Assembly: GCA_031359995.1 (NCBI GenBank)
Contig: JANMAT010000046.1
Coordinates: 1 to 23,616, forward strand
Source: JANMAT01 sp031359995
Lineage (GTDB): Bacteria; Actinomycetota; Acidimicrobiia; Acidimicrobiales; Ilumatobacteraceae
Length of the DNA: 23,616 nucleotides
Direction: 5' to 3'
Shown here: positions 14,705 to 21,748 of the stretch, in pieces
How positions within the stretch are numbered: position 1 is the first letter of the stretch
Layout: the number at the start of each line of letters is the position of its first letter
Position numbers and translations under genes: made by a program
Notes under the pieces: generated by a model
Seen by the model: the letters and a program-made list of their open reading frames with translations, nothing else
Told to the model about the DNA's origin: nothing
Databases searched by the model: none

Positions 14705-14950
14705 AAGATCGTGATCGACATCGGCTGAAGCTCCACGAAACATCACCGGGGGTCCGTGACTGTCGCGTGGGCTTGCGCCGGTGGGCGCTGCCGGTGCGAT
14801 CGGTGGCGATCACAACTGAGACGGCCTCTGACGAGCAACGCTCGTCGCGCTGGCCAGCCACCTTTCGACGACCTCGTCCACCGCCGTCGGCCAGCCCGAA
14901 CCTGAGCGGACCGCGGCGTTGAGGCCCAACTGTTCAGTCTGGCGATCTCG
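14705..14950. other. Gene-free stretch between abiEi and the LysR gene
   Basis: No intact gene is supported. On the minus strand about 14820-14945 reads as a short protein-like fragment (GSGWPTAVDEVVERWLASA) ending in a TGA at about 14818, closed upstream by a stop. I do not recognise it. It may be the tail of a gene lost during decay of the island. Confidence 0.3.
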
Positions 14951-15895
14951 TCAGCGCGTGGCCTGGCGCGGTCGAGGTTGCCGGGTGTCGTCCCGTCGTT
15001 CCCCGATGCGAGCGACGGCGGCCGCAGTGAGGGCTTCGGTGATGTGGGAAACGCCCGGGTCGTTGCGGAGCTCGTTGCGGGTGGCGAGGTACAGGTGTCG
15101 CTCGATCGTCGTGTGGGGCTCCAGCACGGTGACGTCGTCGGGTGTTCGGTCGAGGGCGAGTTGAGGGATGAGTGCCACACCGACGCCGGCGCGAACGAGT
15201 GCGAGCTGGACGTCGAAGTCGTCGGTTTCGGCGACGACGTTCGGACGGAAGCCGGCGAGTCCGCACGCTCGCTCGACCATGTCGAAGCAGGTGCGCTGCC
15301 GCGATGGTGCGATCCAGGGTCTTCCGGCGAACGTTCGCAGGTCGACCGTCGAACCGTGCAATTCCCCGCTCGGAACGGCGACCTTCACCGGTTCGCTGCC
15401 GATGGCGGTGACATGCACGTTGTTCGGGATCTGCCTCGGCACGTTCGAGTAGGAATGCACGATCGCCAGGTCGATGCTTCCGTCGAGGACTGCCTGGAGT
15501 GCGCCCTCGGGTTCGGCCGTGGTGAGCTCGATGGTGGGTCCGTTCGCGAGCAGCAGGTTGGCCCAGAGGTCGGCGACGATGGAGCGTGCCGCGGTCGGGA
15601 AGGCGGCGACCCGGTAATGGCCGGCGGTGCCGTCGCGCAGCGCGTCGATCTCGTGGTCGGCCAGCAACAACTGCTGGCCCAGCAACCGACCGTGCGACGC
15701 GACGACTCGGCCGGCGGGAGTGAGCACCAGACCTCGCCCGCGTCGTTCGGTCAACTGCAGGCCGAGTTCGCGCTCGAGCGCGCTGAGTTGCATCGACACG
15801 CCCGGCGCGGTGAGGTGCATCGCCTCGGCGACGGCGGCGAGGGTGCCCAGCCGCTCGAGTTCGCTGAGCATGCGCAGTCGACGGACGTCAAGCAT
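14951..15895 (-). CDS. LysR-type transcriptional regulator
   Basis: A 314-residue LysR regulator. The N-terminal winged HTH (about residues 3-62) includes LGTLAAVAEAMHLTAPGVSMQLSALE. It is followed by a linker helix and a substrate-binding domain of two alpha/beta lobes (RVAAFPTAARSIV, IDLAIVHSY, VGVALIPQLAL). I use the ATG at 15895; a GTG directly in front (15898) would add one residue. It is divergent from a DMT exporter, a standard arrangement in which the LysR protein activates the exporter in response to its substrate. A dyad with a T-N11-A core lies in the 70-bp spacer. The gene looks intact although it sits between decayed integrase and toxin-antitoxin genes. Confidence 0.92.
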   Translation of the reverse strand: MLDVRRLRMLSELERLGTLAAVAEAMHLTAPGVSMQLSALERELGLQLTERRGRGLVLTPAGRVVASHGRLLGQQLLLADHEIDALRDGTAGHYRVAAFPTAARSIVADLWANLLLANGPTIELTTAEPEGALQAVLDGSIDLAIVHSYSNVPRQIPNNVHVTAIGSEPVKVAVPSGELHGSTVDLRTFAGRPWIAPSRQRTCFDMVERACGLAGFRPNVVAETDDFDVQLALVRAGVGVALIPQLALDRTPDDVTVLEPHTTIERHLYLATRNELRNDPGVSHITEALTAAAVARIGERRDDTRQPRPRQATR

Positions 15896-15920
15896 CACCG
15901 CAGCTTACTGATCGGGTCTG

Positions 15921-15937
15921 AATAAGTCACTGGTATT
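15921..15937. promoter_or_regulatory. LysR-type box AATA-N9-TATT (T-N11-A)
   Basis: The inverted repeat AATA (15921-15924) / TATT (15934-15937) contains T15923-N11-A15935, the classic LTTR motif. It lies between the divergent LysR and EamA genes. Confidence 0.5.
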
Positions 15938-15965
15938 GAAGTCGGCGAACGGGCAGGCTGTCCGG

Positions 15966-16886
15966 GTGACCCATCAACGCGCAGCTGCTGCCGGACTCGT
16001 CGTGGTCGTGCTGTGGGCGAGTGCCTTTCCCGCCATCCAGCAGTCCGTTCCGCAGATGGGAACGGTTGGCTTGTCCTTCATGCGTCTGGCCGTCGCCACC
16101 ATCGCACTCCTGACGGTCGGGCTCCGGGCGCACACCCGTGTGCCCCGCCGCCAGGACCTCGGATGGATCCTTGCGTGCGGCTTCTTCGGGATGTTCTCGT
16201 ACCAGTTGCTGCTGAACTTCAGCGAACGACACGTCCCAGCGGGCACGGCCAGCATCATCGTGGCCGCCGCCCCCCTGGTGTCCATCGCTGTCGCCCGTCT
16301 GCTGTTCAAGGAACGGATCACGGGCTACACCATCATCGGCAGCTCGGTGGCGCTCGCCGGCGTGACCACGGTGTGTGCGGCGCGAGCCGGGCTCTCGGTG
16401 TCGAACTCGGTGTGGGCCGTCGTGCTGGCGATGATCGTGCAAGGCGTCTACCACCCGCTGCAACGTCCGCTGCTGCGCACCTACCGCGGAATCGAGGTGG
16501 CGACCTACTCGATGGTGGCCGGCACCATCATGACGCTGCCGCTGGTGCCCCTCGCATGGTCGTCGCTCTCGCACGCATCGGGCGCTGGATGGGCGGGCGC
16601 GGTCTACCTCGGACTGGTCCCATCGGCGCTGGGCTTCGTGCTCTGGGGCTTCGCCGCCACACACCTGCCCACCGCCACCCTGACCTCGCTGCTCTACCTC
16701 GTCCCACCCGTCGCCGTGCTGATCGCGTGGATCTGGCTGCACGAGGTCCCAACCCTGGTCGAGCTAGCCGGCGGACTGCTGGTGCTGGGCGGCGTCATCA
16801 TCGTGACCCACGGGCCTGCCATCGGCGCCGCGCTGCACAAACCCGCACCCGCCTCGGTGGCCGTGCCGGAGCCGACCACCCCCTGA
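15966..16886 (+). CDS. EamA/DMT-superfamily transporter
   Basis: A 306-residue integral membrane protein with about ten hydrophobic helices in two EamA repeats: first from LVVVVLWASAFPAIQQS to VCAARAG, second from VWAVVLAMIVQGVYHPLQRP to GGVIIVTHG. The signature LWASAFP near the start, a Glu-ended loop (LFKERITGYTIIG) in the first half and the corresponding LHEVPTLVELAGG in the second are typical of RhaT/EamA exporters of amino acids or metabolites. The frame is open to a TTG at 15936, but that would include the LysR box; the GTG at 15966 gives a normal first helix. Substrate is not predictable. Probably controlled by the divergent LysR protein. Confidence 0.9.
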   Translation: MTHQRAAAAGLVVVVLWASAFPAIQQSVPQMGTVGLSFMRLAVATIALLTVGLRAHTRVPRRQDLGWILACGFFGMFSYQLLLNFSERHVPAGTASIIVAAAPLVSIAVARLLFKERITGYTIIGSSVALAGVTTVCAARAGLSVSNSVWAVVLAMIVQGVYHPLQRPLLRTYRGIEVATYSMVAGTIMTLPLVPLAWSSLSHASGAGWAGAVYLGLVPSALGFVLWGFAATHLPTATLTSLLYLVPPVAVLIAWIWLHEVPTLVELAGGLLVLGGVIIVTHGPAIGAALHKPAPASVAVPEPTTP

Positions 16887-16946
16887 ACACAGCACCGCGC
16901 TGGTCCCGCCAGCGCCCCGTGGACGCCAGGCGGTTCAGGCCTTGAC

Positions 16947-16977
16947 CAAGACCCAGGCCGCGCTGAGGCGGGTCTTG
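16947..16977. terminator. Stem-loop CAAGACCC ... GGGTCTTG downstream of the EamA gene
   Basis: Perfect 8-bp arms (16947-16954 and 16970-16977) enclose a 15-nt loop that can add a GCC/GGC pair. It lies between the EamA stop (16886) and the convergent integrase remnant (17016). No T-run follows. It is most simply a terminator for either side; an integrase arm or core site is a possible alternative. Confidence 0.4.
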
Positions 16978-17015
16978 CGCGGCGAAGTCTGAGAGAGAAC
17001 GCTGCTGTTCGTCTG

Positions 17016-17375
17016 CTATCCGAGGATGGAGTCGATTCGTTGGTTGCCGACGTGTTCCTCGTCGTCGACGGCGCCGACGTAGGTGGAGACGAGTGTTTCG
17101 ACGCTGTGCCCGAGACGTCGGGCGGTCTCGCCGAGCGGCATCCCGGCGCGCGGCCATGTTGTCGCGGCGGCGTGGCGGCAGTCGTGGACGCGCATCGGCT
17201 TCTGGCCGACCGAGTCGAGCGCGCGATGCCACGCCCGTGCCCAGTTCGACCCGCTGGGCATGGTGCCGTTGCGGGTGCGGAGCAGCAGACGCTCGGGTGA
17301 GGTGAGGTCGTTCTCGTCCATCCACTCGCGCAGCATTACCACGAGCACCGGTGGGATCGGGACGCTGCGGGCCCG
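17016..17375 (-). pseudogene. Tyrosine recombinase remnant, C-terminal catalytic half
   Basis: The frame encodes the end of a phage-type integrase: RSVPIPPVLVVMLREWM (typical strand after the PKT motif), RVHDCRHAAATTW with the catalytic HxxR, and RLGHSVETLVSTYVG with the second His and the nucleophilic Tyr, then GNQRIDSIL and a stop at 17016. The core-binding domain and the first catalytic Arg are missing. The frame runs upstream into the DoxX gene without a sensible start; the first in-frame start codon is a GTG at 17348. A PKT-like peptide is also found just upstream in another frame, so a small frameshift is likely. It contains what the integrase remnant at 12917-13747 lacks, but lies on the other strand 3.3 kb away. 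Confidence 0.72.
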
Positions 17376-17923
17376 GTCTTGGGTTCGCCTGGTTCGTCGA
17401 ATGACTTGCTTGTGCGCAGCGATGCTTGGGTGCCCGACGAGGGCGAGCAGGTGGCGGAGCGGGTCATCGTCAGCTCCCCGCAGGTGTGGTGGCGGTTGAG
17501 CCGTCGCGGCCGCTGAGCCAGCCGGGCGAGGGCGACGGCGGCGATCAACAAACCGAAGTCGCGTAGGGCGACGTCGTAGAAGCCGGGGATCAGCAGCAGG
17601 TTGACGATGATCCCCGTCAGCCAGGCGGCCACCAGGTAGCCACCAAACCGGGGTCGGAGGGCGACGACGAGGCCGGCGACGATCTCGACGATCCCCACGA
17701 CGTACATCGCTTGATGGGGCGTCCCGGGCAGATGGTCGGAGATCCGCGGGGCCAGGTAGCGGTCCCAGTTGACCAGGACGTGGGCGAACTTGTCGGCCCC
17801 GAACAGGATCGGCGCGACTGTGAAGCCGATGCGCAGCAGCCAGAACGCCTGGCTTGCGGGATCGGTACGCCGAGATGGTGCGGACCTGCGGGTCGATTGG
17901 TGGGATGTCAAGGTGTTGGTCAT
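17336..17923 (-). CDS. DoxX-like membrane protein with anomalous C-terminal tail
   Basis: A 195-residue frame. Residues about 26-138 form a four-helix DoxX-type membrane protein: FWLLRIGFTVAPILFGADKF, MYVVGIVEIVAGLVVALRP, YLVAAWLTGIIVNLLLI and FGLLIAAVALARLA. DoxX-like proteins are small inner-membrane proteins often linked to redox or sulfur stress; their biochemical role is unsettled. After LAQRP the sequence no longer looks like the family: about 55 residues are Ser/Thr/Arg-rich and include SFDEPGEPKTG, apparently integrase DNA read in another frame. It overlaps the integrase remnant by 40 nt. The original stop may have been lost when the island formed. The ATG at 17923 has GGAGG upstream. 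It is divergent from the regulator at 18018. Confidence 0.75.
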   Translation of the reverse strand: MTNTLTSHQSTRRSAPSRRTDPASQAFWLLRIGFTVAPILFGADKFAHVLVNWDRYLAPRISDHLPGTPHQAMYVVGIVEIVAGLVVALRPRFGGYLVAAWLTGIIVNLLLIPGFYDVALRDFGLLIAAVALARLAQRPRRLNRHHTCGELTMTRSATCSPSSGTQASLRTSKSFDEPGEPKTGPAASRSHRCSW

Positions 17924-17961
17924 CTGAGGGTTGCCTCCATGTCTAACGGATAGTAATCTGG

Positions 17962-17989
17962 ACTTTAGAAGGCGGACCTCTTTCGTCAA
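17962..17989 (-). promoter_or_regulatory. Candidate promoter of the DoxX-like gene
   Basis: On the minus strand TTGACG (17989-17984) and TAAAGT (17967-17962) are 16 nt apart, upstream of the ATG at 17923. The -10 box lies in one copy of the CTTTAGAAGGC repeat, so a protein bound there would repress this gene. Confidence 0.45.
17963..17973 (+). repeat. Direct repeat CTTTAGAAGGC, copy 1
   Basis: Exact 11-bp match to 18000-18010, start-to-start distance 37 bp, in the spacer between the divergent DoxX-like gene and the regulator. This copy covers the -10 box of the DoxX promoter. A candidate binding site for the adjacent regulator. Confidence 0.6.
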
Positions 17990-17999
17990 GAAGTTCATC

Positions 18000-18010
18000 C
18001 TTTAGAAGGC
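18000..18010 (+). repeat. Direct repeat CTTTAGAAGGC, copy 2
   Basis: Second exact copy. Its AAGG is also the likely ribosome site of the regulator (8 nt before the ATG at 18018). Binding here would fit autoregulation. Confidence 0.6.
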
Positions 18011-18017
18011 CCATCCG

Positions 18018-18773
18018 ATGCCAGCTGATGACACGACCGCCACCCCGGCGCCCTCGAACCCCGACTTCGACACGCAGGTCACCGGCATCGCTGCGCTGGG
18101 CGATCCACTCCGCCGCGGCCTTTACCGCTACGTGATCGCCCAACCCAGCCCAGTGAACCGCGACCAAGTTGCCGAAGGGGTGGGCGTGGCCCGCCATGTG
18201 GCCAAGTTCCACCTCGACAAGCTCGTCGACGACGGGCTGCTCGCTGTCGAATACGCCCGCCCCCCGGGACGCCGCGGGCCCGGCGCGGGCCGGCCGGCGA
18301 AGCTCTACAGCCGCTCGTCACGCGAGCTGGCAGTCAGCCTGCCCCAACGCGACTACGAACTGGCCGGGCGGCTGCTCGCCAAAGCCGTCACCACAGCCGA
18401 ACACGACGGTGTCGCGGTTGGTGAGACGCTCGGCCAGGTGGCCCGAGACACCGGACGCGCCCTCGGCCAACAGGCTCGCCAGCACGCGGGGGTACGGCCG
18501 AAACCTTCGACACTGCTCGCCGCCGCCATGACCGTGCTCGGCGAGTCCGGCTACGAACCGCGCATCGACGACACCAGCGTCACCCTCGTCAACTGCCCCT
18601 TCCACGGCCTCGCGCAGGAGTACACCGACCTCGTCTGCGGCATGAACCTCGATCTCATGGCCGGACTCGTCGAAGGCCTCGACGATCCCACCCTCGAAGC
18701 ACGCCTCGAACCGACACCAGGGCTGTGCTGCGTCCGCCTCAGAAGGCCCGACGCGTCGGGGTCACCTGCATGA
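18018..18773 (+). CDS. COG2345/SufR-like winged-helix regulator with Fe-S-type cysteines
   Basis: A 251-residue regulator. The N-terminal ArsR-like winged helix (about 22-100) includes IAALGDPLRRGLYRYVI, ARHVAKFHLDKLVDDGLL and the wing GRPAKLYSRS. The C-terminal domain (about 110-240) has NCPFHGLAQ with Cys193, DLVCGMN with Cys207 and GLCCVRL with Cys237/238. In SufR and relatives cysteines in this region bind an Fe-S cluster that senses iron or oxidative status; the spacing fits, but cluster binding is inferred. It is divergent from the DoxX-like gene and heads a same-strand series with sugar-metabolism genes. The exact repeat CTTTAGAAGGC on its upstream side is the likely operator. A 73-nt gap follows, so the next gene may have its own promoter. 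Confidence 0.85.
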   Translation: MPADDTTATPAPSNPDFDTQVTGIAALGDPLRRGLYRYVIAQPSPVNRDQVAEGVGVARHVAKFHLDKLVDDGLLAVEYARPPGRRGPGAGRPAKLYSRSSRELAVSLPQRDYELAGRLLAKAVTTAEHDGVAVGETLGQVARDTGRALGQQARQHAGVRPKPSTLLAAAMTVLGESGYEPRIDDTSVTLVNCPFHGLAQEYTDLVCGMNLDLMAGLVEGLDDPTLEARLEPTPGLCCVRLRRPDASGSPA

Positions 18774-18846
18774 CCGGGCCACGGCCACCGCACTGCCGTC
18801 CGAAACAACCAACGATCCGCCATCCGGCGATCGACAAGGAGGAATG

Positions 18847-19434
18847 ATGAGAACGTTCTCGATCCGACCCACGCTCGCGCTGAAGGGCCGCACGTTCAAA
18901 GGCTTGCGCGGCTGGTCGGGCAAACCGTTGCACCCGCCGCTGACCGACTTCCCAATCGCCGCATACATCCTCGCCGCCGGCTTCGATGTCATCTCGGCAA
19001 TCGGCGGCAACGACCACGCCTGGGCGCGCGAGTTGTGGCACGCCGCCACGTTCATGTTCATCGCCGGCGCGGCGGTGTCGGTGTTCGCCGCACTCACCGG
19101 ACTGTGGGATGCGTGGAAGTCATCGGAGGCGGGCACCCAGGCCCGACGCACCATCAACACCCACGCCACGATCATGCTCACCGTCACCGCGCTGGCCCTC
19201 GCCGACGTCGCCTGGCGGCTCAACGACTACCACACCGAATCGGTCACACCGATCGGAGTCCTGGTCCTGTCCATCGTGATCGCCTTGCTGGTATCGGTAG
19301 GCGCGACCTTCGGTGGCACGCTGGTCTACGACTACGGCTTCAACGTCGAAACGGCCGGCGATTCGCCCGTCTGGCACAAGTCTGAGACCGACGTGCTCCC
19401 CGGCCAACACGACGACACAGAGACGCCCGCATGA
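18847..19434 (+). CDS. DUF2231-family membrane protein
   Basis: A 195-residue membrane protein with the family hallmark GKPLHPPLTDFPIAAYILAAGFDVISA. About four hydrophobic segments follow (ATFMFIAGAAVSVFAALTGL, THATIMLTVTALALADVAW, TPIGVLVLSIVIALLVSV), with a soluble tail. The HP(P)L-FP motif near the first helix is shared with cytochrome-b-like or haem-associated DUF2231 proteins, but no haem ligand set is certain and the function is unknown. Two ATGs are adjacent (18844 and 18847); AAGGAGG ends 4 nt before the second and only 1 nt before the first, so I use the second. Its stop overlaps the transaldolase start by 4 nt (ATGA), indicating translational coupling. Confidence 0.85.
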   Translation: MRTFSIRPTLALKGRTFKGLRGWSGKPLHPPLTDFPIAAYILAAGFDVISAIGGNDHAWARELWHAATFMFIAGAAVSVFAALTGLWDAWKSSEAGTQARRTINTHATIMLTVTALALADVAWRLNDYHTESVTPIGVLVLSIVIALLVSVGATFGGTLVYDYGFNVETAGDSPVWHKSETDVLPGQHDDTETPA

Positions 19435-20537
19435 CCAAGCTGCAGCGCATGTACGACGAGCAGGGTCAGAGCCCATGGCTCGACAACCTCACTCGCACCT
19501 TCCTACGAGATGGCACCTTGGCTCGTTTCGTGCACGAAGGTATCCGAGGGGTAACGGCCAACCCGACCATCTTCGCCAAGGCGATCGAAGGGTCCGACGC
19601 CTACGACGAGCAATTCGCGGTGCTGATCGCCGGTGGCACATCGATCATCGACGCCTACTGGGATCTGGTCATCGACGATGTCCGCAGCGCGCTCGGGCTC
19701 TTGCGGCCGACGTTTGATGCCAGTGGCGGTCTCGACGGGTACGTGTCGATCGAGGTGGCCCCCGAGTTGGCCCACGACACCGACGGCACCATCACCGCCG
19801 CCCGCCTTCTTCACGCCCGCATCGACGCGCCAAATGTGTTCGTGAAGATCCCGGCGACCGCCGAAGGCATCCCCGCTGTTCAGGCCATGACCGCCGAAGG
19901 GTGCAGCATCAACATCACCCTGATCTTCTCGCTCTCCCGCTACCGCCAAGTGATCGACGCATACCGGGTAGGTCTCAACGAATACGCCCGCGCCGGCGGA
20001 GACATCAGCGGTGTGCACAGCGTCGCGTCGTTCTTCGTGAGCCGTGTCGACTCCGAAGTTGACCGCCGCCTCGAATCCATCAGCACACCCGAAGCACTTG
20101 CCCTACGCGGCTTCGCCGCGGTCGCCCAAGCCAAACTCGCCTACCAGCTGTTCCGGGACCAGTTGGCCGACCAACGGTGGATTGAACTCGCGGCCCTCGG
20201 CGCCAATCTGCAACGCCCGCTGTGGGCGTCGACGTCGACCAAGAACCCGGCGTACCCCGACACGCGGTACGTCGACAGCCTCATCGGCCCCAACACGGTC
20301 AACACCCTCCCCGAAGCCACGATCGACACCTTCGAGGACCACGGCACCGTCGCTCGCACCATTGACAAGGACGTCGACGACGCGGCCGCGGTGCTCGACC
20401 GGCTCGCGTACGTCGGGGTCGACATGGACGACGTCGGGCGCACCCTCGAAGACGAAGGCGTGGCCAGTTTTCACGACTCGTTCACACACGTCCTCGACAC
20501 CCTCACCGCCAAGGCCCGCCAGTTGGCGGCCCGCTGA
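19431..20537 (+). CDS. tal: Transaldolase
   Basis: A 368-residue enzyme of the long actinobacterial/cyanobacterial transaldolase type. It has the N-terminal GVTANPTIFAKAI motif, the Schiff-base lysine Lys139 in NVFVKIPATAEGIPAV, and the later motifs NITLIFSLSRY, SVASFFVSRVD and WASTSTKNPAYPDTRYVDSLIG. It transfers dihydroxyacetone between sedoheptulose-7-phosphate and glyceraldehyde-3-phosphate in the non-oxidative pentose phosphate pathway in the cytosol. The length fits full-length members and nothing appears missing. It is coupled to the DUF2231 gene by a 4-nt overlap and followed one base later by a membrane-protein gene. The next two genes are those commonly seen in actinobacterial pentose-phosphate/glycogen clusters. 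Confidence 0.95.
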   Translation: MTKLQRMYDEQGQSPWLDNLTRTFLRDGTLARFVHEGIRGVTANPTIFAKAIEGSDAYDEQFAVLIAGGTSIIDAYWDLVIDDVRSALGLLRPTFDASGGLDGYVSIEVAPELAHDTDGTITAARLLHARIDAPNVFVKIPATAEGIPAVQAMTAEGCSINITLIFSLSRYRQVIDAYRVGLNEYARAGGDISGVHSVASFFVSRVDSEVDRRLESISTPEALALRGFAAVAQAKLAYQLFRDQLADQRWIELAALGANLQRPLWASTSTKNPAYPDTRYVDSLIGPNTVNTLPEATIDTFEDHGTVARTIDKDVDDAAAVLDRLAYVGVDMDDVGRTLEDEGVASFHDSFTHVLDTLTAKARQLAAR

Positions 20538-20538
20538 C

Positions 20539-21015
20539 ATGGACTGGGCCGGCTGGGTGCTGTTCGGACTCGTCGCCACCACGGTCCTGACCGCGGTCAT
20601 GATCGCCGCCCAACTGGCCGGTCTCACCCGCTTGGATCTGCCGCTGCTGCTCGGCACAGTCGTCACCGAGGATCCCGATCGTGCCAGGGTCGCCGGGTTC
20701 TTCATCCACCTCGCGATCGGCGAAGGCTTCGCCTTCGGCTATGCGGCCGGCTTCGCCCTGCTCGATCGATCCACCTGGTGGCTCGGCGGACTGTTCGGCA
20801 TGGTGCACGTCACGGCGGCGCTCACCGCAATTGTACCGTTGGTCGCCGGAACCCACCCCCGCATCGCGTCTGATCGGGCCGGACCTGCGTCGACTGCGGC
20901 GCTGGAGCCGCCCGGCCTGCTCGGCCTCAACTACGGGCGGCAGACCCCGATCGTGGCCATCGTCGCCCACCTCGTCTACGGCGTCGCTCTCGGCGTGCTA
21001 CTCAAGGCGCACTGA
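20539..21015 (+). CDS. Conserved four-helix membrane protein, function unknown
   Basis: A 158-residue protein with four predicted membrane helices: MDWAGWVLFGLVATTVLTAVMIA, VAGFFIHLAIGEGFAFGYAAGFALL, WWLGGLFGMVHVTAALTAIVPLV and PIVAIVAHLVYGVALGVLL. Conserved-looking polar motifs are LLLGTVVTEDPDRARV in the first loop, then GTHPRIASDRAGP and EPPGLLGLNYGRQTP in the second long loop. I recognise the wording from widespread unnamed bacterial membrane proteins but can assign no function. His residues in helices two to four (FFIHL, MVHV, VAHLV) could bind metal or haem. The ATG lies one base after the transaldolase stop, so it is in the same transcript. The frame is open further upstream but only inside the transaldolase gene. 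Confidence 0.8.
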   Translation: MDWAGWVLFGLVATTVLTAVMIAAQLAGLTRLDLPLLLGTVVTEDPDRARVAGFFIHLAIGEGFAFGYAAGFALLDRSTWWLGGLFGMVHVTAALTAIVPLVAGTHPRIASDRAGPASTAALEPPGLLGLNYGRQTPIVAIVAHLVYGVALGVLLKAH

Positions 21016-21016
21016 G

Positions 21017-21748
21017 GTGCGCCGCCTCTTCCCCGACCCGGGCCAGGTCGACCCCGTCGACGCCTACGGCCGGCTCCACTGGGTTGGTGACCGTCCACGC
21101 GTGTGCCCGAACATGATCGCCAGCATCGATGGCGCCGGCTCCCTCGACGGACGCTCCGCAGGCCTGGGTGGCCCGGCCGACAACGCCCTCTTCTCGACTC
21201 AGCGTTCCTTGGCCGACGAGATTCTGGTCGGCGCCGCCACCATGCGGACCGAGAGCTACGGGCCCTCCCTACTCGATGACGCCGCCCGAGACCGGCGCCG
21301 GCAATGGGGACTGGCACCGGTGCCGCCGATCGCGGTGGTCACCCGCGCCTGCCGACTGGACTGGAGCTCGCCGCTCTTCGGCGAGGCCGAACAGCGCCCG
21401 ATCATCATCGCCACCGCCTCGGCCGGAACCCGAGATCTGGCCCGTGCCGCCCAAGTGCCTGACCTGATCATCGCCGGCGACGACCAGGTCGATCTCGCCG
21501 ACGCGCTGCGCGCTCTCGGCGAACGAGGTCACGACAACGTGCTGGCCGAAGGCGGCCCCGGCCTCGCTGCGCAATTGGCGAGCGCCGACCTCCTCGACGA
21601 TGTGTGCATCACGCTGTCGCCGGTTCTTACGGGTGGAGACGCGGGTCGGATCCTCAACGGGCACCCGATCGAACCGCCGACACGGTTCGAGCTGCGCCAC
21701 GTCCTCGAGTCCGGGAGTATCCTGTTCCTGCGGTACCGACGCCGATGA
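21017..21748 (+). CDS. RibD C-terminal/dihydrofolate-reductase-fold reductase
   Basis: A 243-residue stand-alone RibD_C domain. MIASIDGAGSLDGRSAGLGGPADNALFSTQRSLADEILVGAATMRTE is the substrate-side motif block of pyrimidine reductases. IAVVTRACRLDW, then DNVLAEGGPGLAAQLASADLLDDVCITLSPVLTGG, completes the NADPH-binding fold. In riboflavin synthesis this domain reduces a ribosylaminopyrimidine, but stand-alone members outside rib operons often act on other compounds. I chose the GTG at 21017, one base after the previous stop, with AAGG 9 nt in front. The stop overlaps the ATG of the GH15 gene by 4 nt (ATGA), so the two are translationally coupled. Physiological substrate is unknown. Confidence 0.85.
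   Translation: MRRLFPDPGQVDPVDAYGRLHWVGDRPRVCPNMIASIDGAGSLDGRSAGLGGPADNALFSTQRSLADEILVGAATMRTESYGPSLLDDAARDRRRQWGLAPVPPIAVVTRACRLDWSSPLFGEAEQRPIIIATASAGTRDLARAAQVPDLIIAGDDQVDLADALRALGERGHDNVLAEGGPGLAAQLASADLLDDVCITLSPVLTGGDAGRILNGHPIEPPTRFELRHVLESGSILFLRYRRR

Noticed and set aside
14743..15266. Minus-strand frames inside and below the LysR gene
   Set aside because: They are alternative frames of the LysR coding region, rich in Arg/Pro/Thr and without domain features.
16798..17325. Arg-rich minus-strand frame overlapping the C-terminal integrase piece
   Set aside because: The neighbouring frame carries all integrase motifs (HxxR, GH, Y); this one is its shadow.
17963..18010. CTTTAGAAGGC repeats as the start of a CRISPR array or integration site duplication
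   Set aside because: There are only two copies of 11 bp, placed exactly at promoter elements of two divergent genes; an operator is the simpler explanation.
18805..18835. Imperfect CGATC/GATCG dyad between the regulator and DUF2231 genes
   Set aside because: Short 5-bp arms of a common tetramer context in GC-rich DNA; no promoter boxes could be fitted, so no regulatory call was made.
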